Shown: positions 1 to 7,036, counted from the first letter of the stretch. The stretch is DNA of 64,000 bases from Neobacillus drentensis (GCF_021560175.1 NZ_CP091110.1:2160001-2224000), one strand, 5' to 3'. Notes: generated by a model from the sequence alone, not told the origin. A program made the numbers and translations.

Positions 1-132
1 AAACGAGTGCACTGGGGATTTGATGACCCTGCTAAAGCAGAAGGAACGGAAGAAGAAAAATGGGCATACTTCCAACGTGTTCGAGATGAAATCGAAGATC
101 GCATTAAGCGTTTTGCTGAAACTGGTGAGTAA
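1..132 (+). CDS. arsC: Arsenate reductase, thioredoxin-coupled (ArsC), C-terminal end only
   Basis: The last 43 codons of a gene that begins outside the window. The visible tail contains [18 protein letters not shown] and ends RFAETGE, which is the C-terminal signature of the low-molecular-weight-phosphatase-type arsenate reductase of Bacillus. That family reduces As(V) to As(III) with three catalytic Cys and thioredoxin as electron donor; the catalytic Cys lie upstream and cannot be checked here. It is followed by a clear rho-independent terminator. The adjacent arsI, MarR and ArsN1-like genes support an arsenic-resistance region. Confidence is high for the family because the tail is very characteristic. 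Confidence 0.88.
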   Translation, partial: KRVHWGFDDPAKAEGTEEEKWAYFQRVRDEIEDRIKRFAETGE

Positions 133-143
133 GAGGATTGAAT

Positions 144-180
144 AGCCAGGAGATTTTATAATCTCCTGGCTTTAAGTTTT
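144..180 (+). terminator. Rho-independent terminator after arsC
   Basis: Perfect 11-bp inverted repeat AGCCAGGAGAT / ATCTCCTGGCT with a 6-nt loop, followed by a T-rich stretch. It separates arsC from the HesB-like gene. Confidence 0.85.
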
Positions 181-252
181 AAGCAATTTTATTACTTTAT
201 TATAAAGAAGTGGATTAAAATAAATAGGTAAAACAAGCAGGAGGGAATGGAC

Positions 253-531
253 ATGAAAATCACTGATGAAGCACGTGATGAATTTAAAAAAATGTTCAAA
301 GAAGAGAATGCTAAAAACATTCGTATCTTTTTTGATGGCTTTGGCTGAGGACAGCCGAGGATTGGACTGGCTCTGGATGAGCCAGAAGCAGACGATATTA
401 TCGTCACTATAAATGATATAAAAGTAGCAATCGACCCAATTATTGAACCGAGCACCGAAGACCTTATCCTTGATCGTAGTGGAAATGGTTATGGAATTTC
501 GATGATCGGTAATACGGGAAGATGCTGTTAG
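253..531 (+). CDS. HesB-like selenoprotein (in-frame UGA read as Sec)
   Basis: A 92-residue HesB/IscA-like protein if the TGA at 346-348 is read as selenocysteine (residue 32). The frame is open on both sides: MKITDEARDEFKKMF before it, GQPRIGLALDEPEADD after it, and the protein ends GRCC. The context FDGFG-U-GQPRIGLALDEP matches the HesB-related selenoprotein family (TIGR01911 type), in which Sec replaces the conserved HesB Cys. The start is the second ATG, 6-7 nt after an AGGAGG-like site; the ATG at 247 is too close to it. A hairpin fitting the bacterial SECIS rules lies downstream of the UGA. The likely role is Fe-S or metal handling, but the function of this subfamily is not established. 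The alternative is a Cys-to-stop pseudogene, which the intact downstream frame makes unlikely. Confidence 0.8.
367..385 (+). promoter_or_regulatory. Putative bacterial SECIS hairpin
   Basis: CTGGCTC / GAGCCAG forms a perfect 7-bp stem closing a 5-nt loop (TGGAT) inside the HesB-like coding sequence. The loop starts 25 nt after the UGA and has G in its second position. Known bSECIS elements have 16-37 nt between UGA and apical loop and a G in the first two loop positions, so this one fits. Whether SelB binds it is not shown. Confidence 0.65.
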
Positions 532-556
532 AAAAGACCTTTACTGGTCTTTTTTT
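532..556. terminator. Bidirectional terminator between convergent genes
   Basis: AAAAGACC / GGTCTTTT with a 6-nt loop and runs of A and T on either side. It serves the selenoprotein gene (plus) and the small gene ending at 541 (minus). Confidence 0.8.
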
Positions 557-756
557 AATTTATCTGTTAGTTCATGAAATGCAGCTAAAAATTGTTGATA
601 AGTTTGGGAGCCGTATTCCTCGATGTTGTAATGGAAAAATAGCTCCATGGCAATTTCTTTTGCTTGCTCAATCGTGCAATTTCGTGAAAGTCTAATTAGG
701 TTTAAATAAGATAAAAAATACTCCTTCTTTAATGCACCTGCATGATTCACGGTCAT
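541..756 (-). CDS. Hypothetical protein, 71 aa
   Basis: Small helical protein of 71 residues with no family I recognise. It has one Cys (NCTIEQAKE), a predicted amphipathic middle and a charged end (DKLKKDQ). The start ATG has an AGGGGG ribosome binding site 9 nt upstream. It is the last gene of the minus-strand arsI series but is separated from arsI by a terminator hairpin, so it may be expressed mostly on its own. It has no Cys pairs like its neighbours, so a direct arsenic role is not indicated. Confidence 0.6.
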   Translation of the reverse strand: MTVNHAGALKKEYFLSYLNLIRLSRNCTIEQAKEIAMELFFHYNIEEYGSQTYQQFLAAFHELTDKLKKDQ

Positions 757-770
757 ACAATTATCCCCCT

Positions 771-802
771 AAAAAAGGGTCTCTTCCTAAAATGAGACCC
801 TT
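771..802 (-). terminator. Terminator after arsI
   Basis: AAGGGTCTC / GAGACCCTT 9-bp stem; on the minus strand it is followed by TTTTTT. It lies between the arsI stop and the 71-aa gene. Confidence 0.8.
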
Positions 803-822
803 CGTTAACTCATTATAATATT

Positions 823-1305
823 TCAAGAACAGCATTTAGTTGTATTTTTGCTTAGAGCCGTCGTTGAACAACACTCCACTTTTTCATCTTTCGGTTCATG
901 TGTGCAACAAGAAGAAGCATTTTCACTGTTAACTTCAACATCTGCTTTTGTATAGAAAAACTCCCACTCGTTTCCATCAGGGTCAAGAATCCAAAATTTA
1001 TCTTGTAGGGCATAGCAGCATGTGGTGTTTATTTCTTCGTATTGTGTACGAATACCGTTTGCTTCGAGTCTATTCTTGTGCGCACTAACCTCATCTGTGC
1101 TTTCAACCTGAATACCAAAATGTCCTACTTGATTTCCACTTACTTCATCTCGAAGATTAAGGGTAAAGTTTAATCCTGGTGTTTGAAGAAGAAACTTTGC
1201 ATAATCAGGCTTTACTTTAACTGGTTCAACTCCAAAAACTTTACTATAGAACTTGATGGATTTTTCTAGGTTAGTAACATTAAGACCAATATGTGCATAT
1301 TTCAT
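823..1305 (-). CDS. arsI: ArsI C-As lyase (VOC dioxygenase) with Cys-rich tail
   Basis: Vicinal-oxygen-chelate protein of 160 aa, matching ArsI, the Fe(II) dioxygenase that cleaves the C-As bond of trivalent organoarsenicals such as MAs(III). The metal triad is visible as H5, H62 and E115, and the As-binding vicinal pair as C96-C97 (TCCYAL). These are the same positions as in characterised Bacillus ArsI. The family core ends near residue 122. The remaining tail of about 38 residues carries three Cys pairs (SSCC, ECCS, KCCS) and probably binds or delivers As(III). The ribosome binding site AGGAGG is well placed. It is the second gene of the minus-strand series that starts near 1690. Confidence 0.93.
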   Translation of the reverse strand: MKYAHIGLNVTNLEKSIKFYSKVFGVEPVKVKPDYAKFLLQTPGLNFTLNLRDEVSGNQVGHFGIQVESTDEVSAHKNRLEANGIRTQYEEINTTCCYALQDKFWILDPDGNEWEFFYTKADVEVNSENASSCCTHEPKDEKVECCSTTALSKNTTKCCS

Positions 1306-1379
1306 TTAAATTTCCTCCTAAAAATTTATTTTGATTAATCATCAATAATATGATTGGGATTTATTTTTTAAACAACGGT

Positions 1380-1571
1380 TTAATAGGCGCAACAGCAGCA
1401 ATTTGGTTGTACTCTTGATGACTTTCGACCTTCATTCCATTTCTTTACGACTTTTTCAAGGAATGTTTCCTTTTGGATGTCTCCAAATTTCCAAGCATTT
1501 TGGGCTTTCATTTCCTTTTCCTCCTGACGTATTTTCATGGTTTGATATACTTCATACTCGTTAAACACCAT
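1380..1571 (-). CDS. Small protein with C-terminal CCCC motif in the arsenic operon
   Basis: A 63-aa, charged, helical protein that ends PNCCCCAY, with AGGAGG upstream of its ATG. It lies 74 bp upstream of arsI on the same strand, so the two are probably cotranscribed. I recognise no family. Four consecutive Cys in an arsenic cluster suggest a soft-metal (As(III)) binding role, perhaps a small chaperone or sequestering peptide; this is inference. It shares the Cys-pair habit with the arsI tail and the MarR protein. Confidence 0.7.
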   Translation of the reverse strand: MVFNEYEVYQTMKIRQEEKEMKAQNAWKFGDIQKETFLEKVVKKWNEGRKSSRVQPNCCCCAY

Positions 1572-1695
1572 AAATCCCTCCTATTTATCAAAGAACTAAG
1601 AAATTAAAACAGGTAAGATTGAAAACTGGTAAAGTGGACAGTAAACGGATCAATGTGAAAATTTATTGACTACAAAATAATCCCTCCTTTCATTC

Positions 1696-1712
1696 ACTTG
1701 CGATTTGCAAGT
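1696..1712. promoter_or_regulatory. Operator-like palindrome upstream of the arsI operon
   Basis: ACTTGC-gattt-GCAAGT, a 6+6 bp inverted repeat with a 5-bp centre. Its core TTGC-N5-GCAA recurs at 2229-2241 upstream of the marR gene. One copy before each of the two minus-strand transcription units suggests sites for the MarR protein. Confidence 0.6.
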
Positions 1713-1729
1713 ATTAATTTTTAATAAAA

Positions 1730-1748
1730 GAGCAAGTGATTCTTGCTC
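1730..1748 (-). terminator. Terminator at the end of the marR gene
   Basis: GAGCAAG / CTTGCTC stem with a 5-nt loop, overlapping the marR stop codon. On the minus strand it is followed by CTTTTATT. Confidence 0.65.
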
Positions 1749-2193
1749 AAATTAATGGTTTACAACAAACAGTGGATTTTGACATTGCTTCGTTAAGTAA
1801 TTTTACTGATTTAATAACCATTTCTCGTTCAAATTCGCTCATATGTGAGAATACTTCATTTAAGTATTGATTCATTTCCGCATTAATTTTAGCAGCAACA
1901 TAATTTCCTTGTGTAGTTAAAGTAAGAATTGAAACACGTCTATCATCAGGAAGAGGCGACTTTTTAACCAGCTCCATCTTTACTAGAGTTTGAATTTGGC
2001 GACTAAAAGTGGTTATATCGATCCCCAGAGTATCAGCAACCTGTTGCATCGAAGGTTTATCATTTCGTAGAATTTCATAAAGGATATGACTCTGTACAAG
2101 GGATATTTCAGTTTCACCTATCTGACAACAGTTTTTATTTAAAAGACCAAATCTCCTAGTCATAACTTGAAACAATTCTCTAACGTTTTCCAT
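1747..2193 (-). CDS. MarR-family transcriptional regulator with Cys pairs (probable arsenic sensor)
   Basis: A 148-aa winged-helix repressor of the MarR type. The recognition region is MQQVADTLGIDITTFSRQIQ and the wing contains SPLPDDRRV, the usual MarR DxRxx motif. The start MENVRELF is chosen because AGAGGTG lies 7 nt upstream; an upstream ATG in frame has no site. It carries a Cys pair in the N-terminal helix (NKNCCQIG) and another at the C-terminus (VCCKPLI), unusual for MarR proteins and suited to As(III) or thiol sensing. It probably represses itself and the downstream 63-aa/arsI unit through the two TTGC-N5-GCAA palindromes. The sensing role is inferred. Confidence 0.85.
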   Translation of the reverse strand: MENVRELFQVMTRRFGLLNKNCCQIGETEISLVQSHILYEILRNDKPSMQQVADTLGIDITTFSRQIQTLVKMELVKKSPLPDDRRVSILTLTTQGNYVAAKINAEMNQYLNEVFSHMSEFEREMVIKSVKLLNEAMSKSTVCCKPLI

Positions 2194-2228
2194 TATTTTC
2201 ACCTCTGATCTATTTATATTATAATTAT

Positions 2229-2241
2229 TTGCAAAATGCAA
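2229..2241. promoter_or_regulatory. Operator-like palindrome upstream of marR
   Basis: TTGC-AAAAT-GCAA, the same core and spacing as the palindrome at 1698-1710. On the minus strand it sits just upstream of a TATAAT for the marR gene, a position fit for autorepression. Confidence 0.55.
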
Positions 2242-2313
2242 CTAGTATTCCTTTTAAAATGGAAAATTTTTTATATAATGGTTATATGCCAATAAAAATT
2301 AGGAGGTAAAGAA

Positions 2314-2823
2314 ATGAAAAATGATGATGAGTTTAAAACAAGGCTTGCTTCAATAAATGACCTAAAATCGATTTTACACATTTATAATCAAGGGATTGAG
2401 GATAGGATTGCAACGTTGGAGGAAGACCAAAAAGATATTGGATACATGACAGAATGGTTTGACATCCATAACGGACGTTTTACGGTTATCGTAATCGAAA
2501 ATAACGATGAAATAGTTGGATGGACTTCATTAAATCCATATTCCAATCGTTGCGCCTATGTTGGGGTTGCCGATTTATCCATTTATATTAGAAGGGATTA
2601 TAGAGGAAGAGGAGTTGGATCATTTTTGTTAAAGGAAATCGAGTGTACTGCCATACGAAATCAATTTAATAAAATTGTTCTATTTACATTACCTTTCAAT
2701 CACTTGGGGCAGGGTCTTTATAGAAAAAATGGATACAGGGAAGTTGGGGTATTTAAGAACCAAGGTAAATTAGATGGGCGTTTTGTTGATGTAATGATTA
2801 TGGAAAAAATCCTTATTCCTTAA
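2314..2823 (+). CDS. GNAT acetyltransferase, ArsN1-like (arsinothricin/phosphinothricin type)
   Basis: A 169-aa GNAT-fold N-acetyltransferase. The acetyl-CoA binding motif A is visible as RRDYRGRGVGSFLL. The start RLASINDLKSILHIYNQGIE, plus LFTLPFNHLGQGLYRKNGYREVG, resembles the phosphinothricin-type acetyltransferases and the Bacillus ArsN1 (family A) enzymes that acetylate the arsenical antibiotic arsinothricin. It is transcribed divergently from the MarR gene with AGGAGG before its ATG and a TATAAT at 2274-2279. The arsenic context supports ArsN1 over a general PAT, but substrate cannot be settled from sequence. Confidence 0.75.
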   Translation: MKNDDEFKTRLASINDLKSILHIYNQGIEDRIATLEEDQKDIGYMTEWFDIHNGRFTVIVIENNDEIVGWTSLNPYSNRCAYVGVADLSIYIRRDYRGRGVGSFLLKEIECTAIRNQFNKIVLFTLPFNHLGQGLYRKNGYREVGVFKNQGKLDGRFVDVMIMEKILIP

Positions 2824-2973
2824 TTAAATGTCATTTGTTTAGGAAGATAGCAAAAGTCAGAAATCCAATGTAATTTAAAGTGTTTCCTTTTATTTAAATA
2901 AAAGTTTTTTAAACATACACACTACGGATCTATTTCTCGATATATAAATAATACATAGATGGGGTGTAATTAG

Positions 2974-3450
2974 ATGAAAAATTTTGGTAGTAAAGAGGTA
3001 GGATTAGAAGAAGTATTCAGTATTAATATTGTCGTTGATAAACCTATTGTTGTAGGTGAAGATGATATTGTTGGCAGACGGCAATTAATTCCGATTTTAT
3101 CTGGTGAAGTAAACGGGAATGGCTTTAAAGGAACGGTTTTGCCAGGTGGTGTGGATAGCCAAATTATTCGTCCAGATGGTAGGTGTGAACTTTTAGCTAG
3201 ATATGCCATTCAATTAGAGGATGGCACTGCCATTTATATTGAAAACAATGGAATACGTACAGTACCAGAAAAATATGTAGAAGATGTGAAGGCTGGAAAG
3301 TTTGTTGACCCTGGCGTCTATTATTTCCGGACTACTCCGACTTTTGAAACATATAGTGACAAATATAAATGGATGATGAATTGCATTTTTGTGTGTTATG
3401 CTACTAGATTGCCAGAGAATGTACTATTAAAGTTCTTTAAGGTTACCTGA
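2974..3450 (+). CDS. DUF3237 (UPF0311) family protein
   Basis: A 158-aa protein of the DUF3237 family, a small beta-barrel group often found next to aromatic or lactone catabolic genes. The hallmarks seen are GRRQLIPILSGEVNGNGFKGTVLPGGVD and YFRTTPTFET. There is no signal peptide or membrane segment. The start ATG follows GGGGTG by 8 nt. It stands alone, ending at a strong bidirectional terminator shared with the convergent MFS operon. The biochemical role of the family is not established as far as I know. Confidence 0.85.
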   Translation: MKNFGSKEVGLEEVFSINIVVDKPIVVGEDDIVGRRQLIPILSGEVNGNGFKGTVLPGGVDSQIIRPDGRCELLARYAIQLEDGTAIYIENNGIRTVPEKYVEDVKAGKFVDPGVYYFRTTPTFETYSDKYKWMMNCIFVCYATRLPENVLLKFFKVT

Positions 3451-3473
3451 TAAATTTTGCGTAAATATCATTT

Positions 3474-3521
3474 GAAAAAGCTAGAAGGTTCACCAGGGAG
3501 GGTGAACCTTCTAGCTTTTTT
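3474..3521. terminator. Strong bidirectional terminator
   Basis: AAAAAGCTAGAAGGTTCACC pairs with its complement across a 6-nt loop (20-bp stem, A-run and T-run on the flanks). It separates the DUF3237 gene from the convergent AAHS transporter gene. Confidence 0.92.
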
Positions 3522-3566
3522 CAGTAGTTTTTAGAATTTTTGCTAGAAAATTAATGGTACTTCGGT

Positions 3567-4904
3567 TTAAGTAAATTGCTCAGTTTGATCTTCATGGATC
3601 GTCATTGAGCTTAATTTATTATTTGTCAGATATATAACAAACGCGGCAATTGCCCCAGGTATCGCAAAGGCAATAAAATTAAATTGAATGGATGTGCCTG
3701 AAGAGAGTAATATCCCTCCAACAGTTGGACCAACAATGGCACCAATACGTCCAATTCCAAGTGCCCAGCCTAAACCAGTAGAGCGCATGGAAATAGGATA
3801 GTATTGTGAAACATAGGAGTTAGCTATATTTTGTGTGCCAATCGTCGCAGCACCTGCAAGCGCTACTAATAGATACAATAAAAACATATTATGAGCATAT
3901 CCCAAGCACATAATGGTTAGTGAAGCAAGACTATAAAATAGAATGAGGATTCGTTTTGCGCCCCAGGTATCTGCTAACCATCCCATAACGAAAGCACCAA
4001 TGGTAGCTCCAATATTTAATGCAAGCAGGAAGCTTAAACTTGAACCAAGCGGAAATCCAGCTGTCGTCATTAATTTTGGAAGCCAAGTGTTTAAACCATA
4101 AACCATTAGAAGGGACATAAAGAACGCAATCCAAAATAGAATGGTGGATACCCCTCTGCTTTCCTTAAATAAGGTAAAGACAGGGAAGGAAGATTTAGTA
4201 GAACTATTAATCGTGAGTTGTTCACGGTCATCCGGGCTGTAAAGTGGATTTAGTTTTCCAAGTATCTCCTTTGTTTTGGTAATTTCTTTTCTGGCCAGAT
4301 GTGACCCGATTGTGTCGGGTAAGTAACGTATCATAAAGGGAATAAATAAGAGTGGCAGGCCGGCGAAGAAAAAAACAGATTGCCAGCCAAAGTTAGGTAC
4401 TAAGACAATGCTAAGGGTAGCAGCAATCATTCCCCCGATTGAATACCCAGCCATCATTATGGACACCATTCGGCTGCGAAGAGCTTTAGGTGAATATTCG
4501 CTAATAAGCGCAATAACATTTGGCATTACGCCGCCAAGCCCCAAACCGGTAATAAACCGACATAGCCCGAAGGCTCCTGGACTGGTAGTTAAAGCTGTGA
4601 GGATCATAAATATACTAAAAATGCACACACAGATCAAGATGACTTTTTTTCTGCCTAATTTATCAGCAAGAGTGCCAAAAATCATCGCACCAAACATCAT
4701 TCCGAATAAGGCATAACTACCAAGAACGCCCGCCTCAATAGGCGAAATATTCCAATTTTTCATAAGTACAGGTACAACGGCCCCATATACGGTTAAGTCA
4801 AAGCCATCAAAGATCATTAAAAATGAACACCATAAGAGTATCATCAGATGATACTTATTAAACTTTGCCTGATCGATTAACTGTTGCGTATTCGTAATCT
4901 TCAT
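3567..4904 (-). CDS. MFS transporter, aromatic acid:H+ symporter (AAHS) family
   Basis: A 445-aa 12-helix major facilitator. Family marks are DGFDLTVYG in TM1 (about 33-41), an Asp-containing motif typical of AAHS aromatic-acid symporters such as PcaK, and motif A GTLADKLGRKK (77-87). It probably imports a hydroxybenzoate-type acid. The start MKITNTQQ is preferred because GGGGGG lies 6 nt upstream; a longer frame exists without a good site. It is the third gene of a minus-strand operon after the extradiol dioxygenase and the ACMSD-like decarboxylase. It is a paralog of the transporter at 15475. Confidence 0.87.
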   Translation of the reverse strand: MKITNTQQLIDQAKFNKYHLMILLWCSFLMIFDGFDLTVYGAVVPVLMKNWNISPIEAGVLGSYALFGMMFGAMIFGTLADKLGRKKVILICVCIFSIFMILTALTTSPGAFGLCRFITGLGLGGVMPNVIALISEYSPKALRSRMVSIMMAGYSIGGMIAATLSIVLVPNFGWQSVFFFAGLPLLFIPFMIRYLPDTIGSHLARKEITKTKEILGKLNPLYSPDDREQLTINSSTKSSFPVFTLFKESRGVSTILFWIAFFMSLLMVYGLNTWLPKLMTTAGFPLGSSLSFLLALNIGATIGAFVMGWLADTWGAKRILILFYSLASLTIMCLGYAHNMFLLYLLVALAGAATIGTQNIANSYVSQYYPISMRSTGLGWALGIGRIGAIVGPTVGGILLSSGTSIQFNFIAFAIPGAIAAFVIYLTNNKLSSMTIHEDQTEQFT

Positions 4905-4953
4905 AATTTCCCCCCTATATATTCCTTCCCGCAAGACTCCTTACACTATTACT

Positions 4954-5949
4954 CTACTTTTCTAAAAAGCGTAAAGCGTTTCCTCCTAACATAGCCATTT
5001 TTATTTCTAGGCTCACATCTTCAAGTTCTAAAATTGCTCTACCAGGAGGGGTTTCTCTGATGATAAAGGGGTCATCTGAGCCCATTAATAGTCTTTCATA
5101 GCCAATCAAATCAATCAGATATTTCGTATTGACCTTGTCATAAACTAATACATCATAATAAAATTTATTGGCATAAAAACTAGGCGGATTTTCTGTTTTT
5201 CTTAATGCCGGCCATGAGTTCCAGCCAGTATCTACTCGTGGGAGAATATAAGGGAATGCTCCGCCTCCATGTGCCAGGCAAATTTTAATCGCTGGAAACT
5301 TATCGAAAATTCCGGACCACACCAATCTAGTTGCAGTGAGCGCTAATTCCATTGGCATTCCTACCGTAATGCTAAGGTTATCGTTCACTGTGCGTTCCTT
5401 TCCTATCATTTCATAGGGATGGATAAATAGTGGAACGTTCCATTGTGATGCTTTCTCAAAAAAGGGTAAAAAACTAGGGTCATCTAACCCTTTACCATTT
5501 ACATTAGAGCCTATTTGAAGGCCGCTTAACTTAAGCTGCTGGATACACCGCTCCATTTCAAGGATGGCAGCGTCAACATCTTGAAGTGGAACGGTCCCTA
5601 GCCCTAAAAAGTGGTTGGGATGCTCTCTGATAACATTTGCAATAAAGTTATTCTGCCATCTAGCAAATTCGACAGCCCCTTGTATAGGTGCCCAGTAACA
5701 TAGTGTTACTGGGATAGGGGAAAGGACCTGTATATCGATTCCTTCTGCCTGCATTTTTTCTATTCGCCTAGACGGATCCCAAGCTTCTTTTGATATTTTT
5801 CTAAAAACGTTTCCTTGAACCATTATGTTGGCTGTATCTTCATCCAATCTCTTGATCCAAGGCCATCGATCACCTTCAAATGATTTCCCGAAATCTGGGA
5901 TATCGAATGGGATAATATGAGTGTGAAAGTCAATTCGCTTTACGGTCAT
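4954..5949 (-). CDS. ACMSD-like amidohydrolase (probable ring-fission product decarboxylase)
   Basis: A 331-aa amidohydrolase of the aminocarboxymuconate-semialdehyde decarboxylase family. Zinc and catalytic residues are visible: H9 and H11 (DFHTH), H177 (LFIHPYE), H227 (LAHGGG) and D292 (GSDDPF), with R50 at the place of the substrate-binding Arg. These positions are nearly those of Pseudomonas ACMSD. Non-oxidative decarboxylation of a carboxymuconate semialdehyde is the expected chemistry. It follows the extradiol dioxygenase gene by 26 bp. The pairing resembles the protocatechuate 2,3-cleavage route of Paenibacillus (PraA then PraH), so a PraH-like role is plausible but unproven. Confidence 0.85.
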   Translation of the reverse strand: MTVKRIDFHTHIIPFDIPDFGKSFEGDRWPWIKRLDEDTANIMVQGNVFRKISKEAWDPSRRIEKMQAEGIDIQVLSPIPVTLCYWAPIQGAVEFARWQNNFIANVIREHPNHFLGLGTVPLQDVDAAILEMERCIQQLKLSGLQIGSNVNGKGLDDPSFLPFFEKASQWNVPLFIHPYEMIGKERTVNDNLSITVGMPMELALTATRLVWSGIFDKFPAIKICLAHGGGAFPYILPRVDTGWNSWPALRKTENPPSFYANKFYYDVLVYDKVNTKYLIDLIGYERLLMGSDDPFIIRETPPGRAILELEDVSLEIKMAMLGGNALRFLEK

Positions 5950-5975
5950 TGTTTTTGCTCTCCAATTCCGGGATT

Positions 5976-6887
5976 TTATCCAATTTTACCGATTGAACCA
6001 AACCTTGGATCTGGAGTCCCTCCCCACATATCTAACGTTTCAAGAGTCGGTTGCAGAACCCTTGGCTGGCGTGGAGCTTCTTCAGAAAACTCTTCCATTC
6101 CTTGGCTGTATTCTAATGTTAATCCATCAGGATCTAAGTAATATAAAAATAGACTGCCAGATGGGGCGTGTCGGCCTGGACCGAATACGATTGGGACATT
6201 ATTTTCTACTAACCGTTTTTGACTAATTCCTAAGTCATCGATTGCCTCGATTTGGAATGAAATATGATTAAGCTTTCGCTCTTTTCCACGATTAATCGCG
6301 AACGAATGATGTAATGGATTCGGAAAGGCCCTCAACCATGCCCAGCCAATTTGGTCGCCGGAAACGTCCGATATTTTGAAGTTTAATGTTTCTGTTAAAA
6401 ACTTATATAGGTCATCAAAGTCTTGATCTTCAACCTCAAGGACAGCGTGGCCTAACTGAGTAATATTCACTGGTTTGGAGTTGATTGGTTTGGAGGCAAA
6501 AGGTAATTCAAAATGCTCAATATCAGAATATAATTCAAATGTGACCCCGGATGTAGGCTCGGTAAAGCGAATCGTACGACTTTGATGGAGTGATTCAACT
6601 TCTGAATCATCCACCTCCTGCCAGTTTACTCCTGCTTTAGTAATCCGCTTAATGGCAATGTCGAGCTGGTTTTCGTCTTCCACCTCGAAGGCAACTCGTT
6701 TTAATCCAGGATGTTGAGCGGGATAAAGAACCAGATTATGATGATCATTGCTGCATCTAAAATAGGCTATTTTATTTGAGACTAATTCTACCAGTTCAAG
6801 ACCAACAATATCTCGGTAAAATTGGGCTGATTTGTTTACATCGGTAACATTTAATGCAACATATCCTAATTTTTTATAACGAATCAT
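5976..6887 (-). CDS. Extradiol ring-cleavage dioxygenase, two-domain VOC type
   Basis: A 303-aa type I extradiol dioxygenase of two VOC modules (about 5-125 and 143-265). The Fe(II) ligands are visible in the second module as H147 (LGHAVLEV), H208 (LNHISFQI) and E259 (LTLEYSQ), with H193, H240 and Y250 at second-sphere positions of the family. It opens a catechol-type ring by meta cleavage. It is the first gene of the minus-strand operon with the ACMSD-like decarboxylase and an AAHS transporter, and is divergent from a LysR gene. A carboxylated catechol such as protocatechuate (2,3-cleavage) or 2,3-dihydroxybenzoate is the best guess because a decarboxylase follows. AAGGAGAG precedes the ATG. 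Confidence 0.87.
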   Translation of the reverse strand: MIRYKKLGYVALNVTDVNKSAQFYRDIVGLELVELVSNKIAYFRCSNDHHNLVLYPAQHPGLKRVAFEVEDENQLDIAIKRITKAGVNWQEVDDSEVESLHQSRTIRFTEPTSGVTFELYSDIEHFELPFASKPINSKPVNITQLGHAVLEVEDQDFDDLYKFLTETLNFKISDVSGDQIGWAWLRAFPNPLHHSFAINRGKERKLNHISFQIEAIDDLGISQKRLVENNVPIVFGPGRHAPSGSLFLYYLDPDGLTLEYSQGMEEFSEEAPRQPRVLQPTLETLDMWGGTPDPRFGSIGKIG

Positions 6888-6959
6888 TCAAAACTCTCCT
6901 TTTTGATAAATATAATTTTTTAAAAAAATGTCTCTTAGTCATTAACCTCCTTTACTTAA

Positions 6960-6989
6960 TTAAAACGCTTACATCCGTACATAGGATGT
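6960..6989. promoter_or_regulatory. Palindromic LysR-type operator and cre-like box
   Basis: ACATCC-GTACATA-GGATGT (6971-6989) is a 6+6 bp palindrome in the divergent region between the dioxygenase operon and the lysR gene. An outer GCTTA / TAAGC pair (6968-6998) surrounds it. This is a likely binding site of the LysR protein. TTAAAACGCTTACA at 6960-6973 overlaps it and matches the CcpA cre consensus with one mismatch, suggesting carbon catabolite repression of the operon. Confidence 0.55.
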
Positions 6990-7007
6990 GACATAAGCCT
7001 TGTAAAT

Positions 7008-7036
7008 ATAGTGTAAATGAAATTGAATAGTGTAAA
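7008..7036. repeat. Direct repeat ATAGTGTAAA before lysR
   Basis: ATAGTGTAAA occurs at 7008-7017 and 7027-7036, a 19-bp period (two helical turns), just upstream of the TATAAT at 7053-7058. It is probably a regulator binding site. Confidence 0.45.

Noticed and set aside
346-348. TGA as a nonsense mutation making a pseudogene
   Set aside because: The frame stays open with conserved residues on both sides, the UGA sits at the known Sec position of the family and a SECIS-like hairpin follows.
192-455. Minus-strand frame of 87 codons over the HesB-like gene
   Set aside because: It is antisense to a gene with a clear family match and ribosome binding site; its hydrophobic look comes from the reverse of charged codons.
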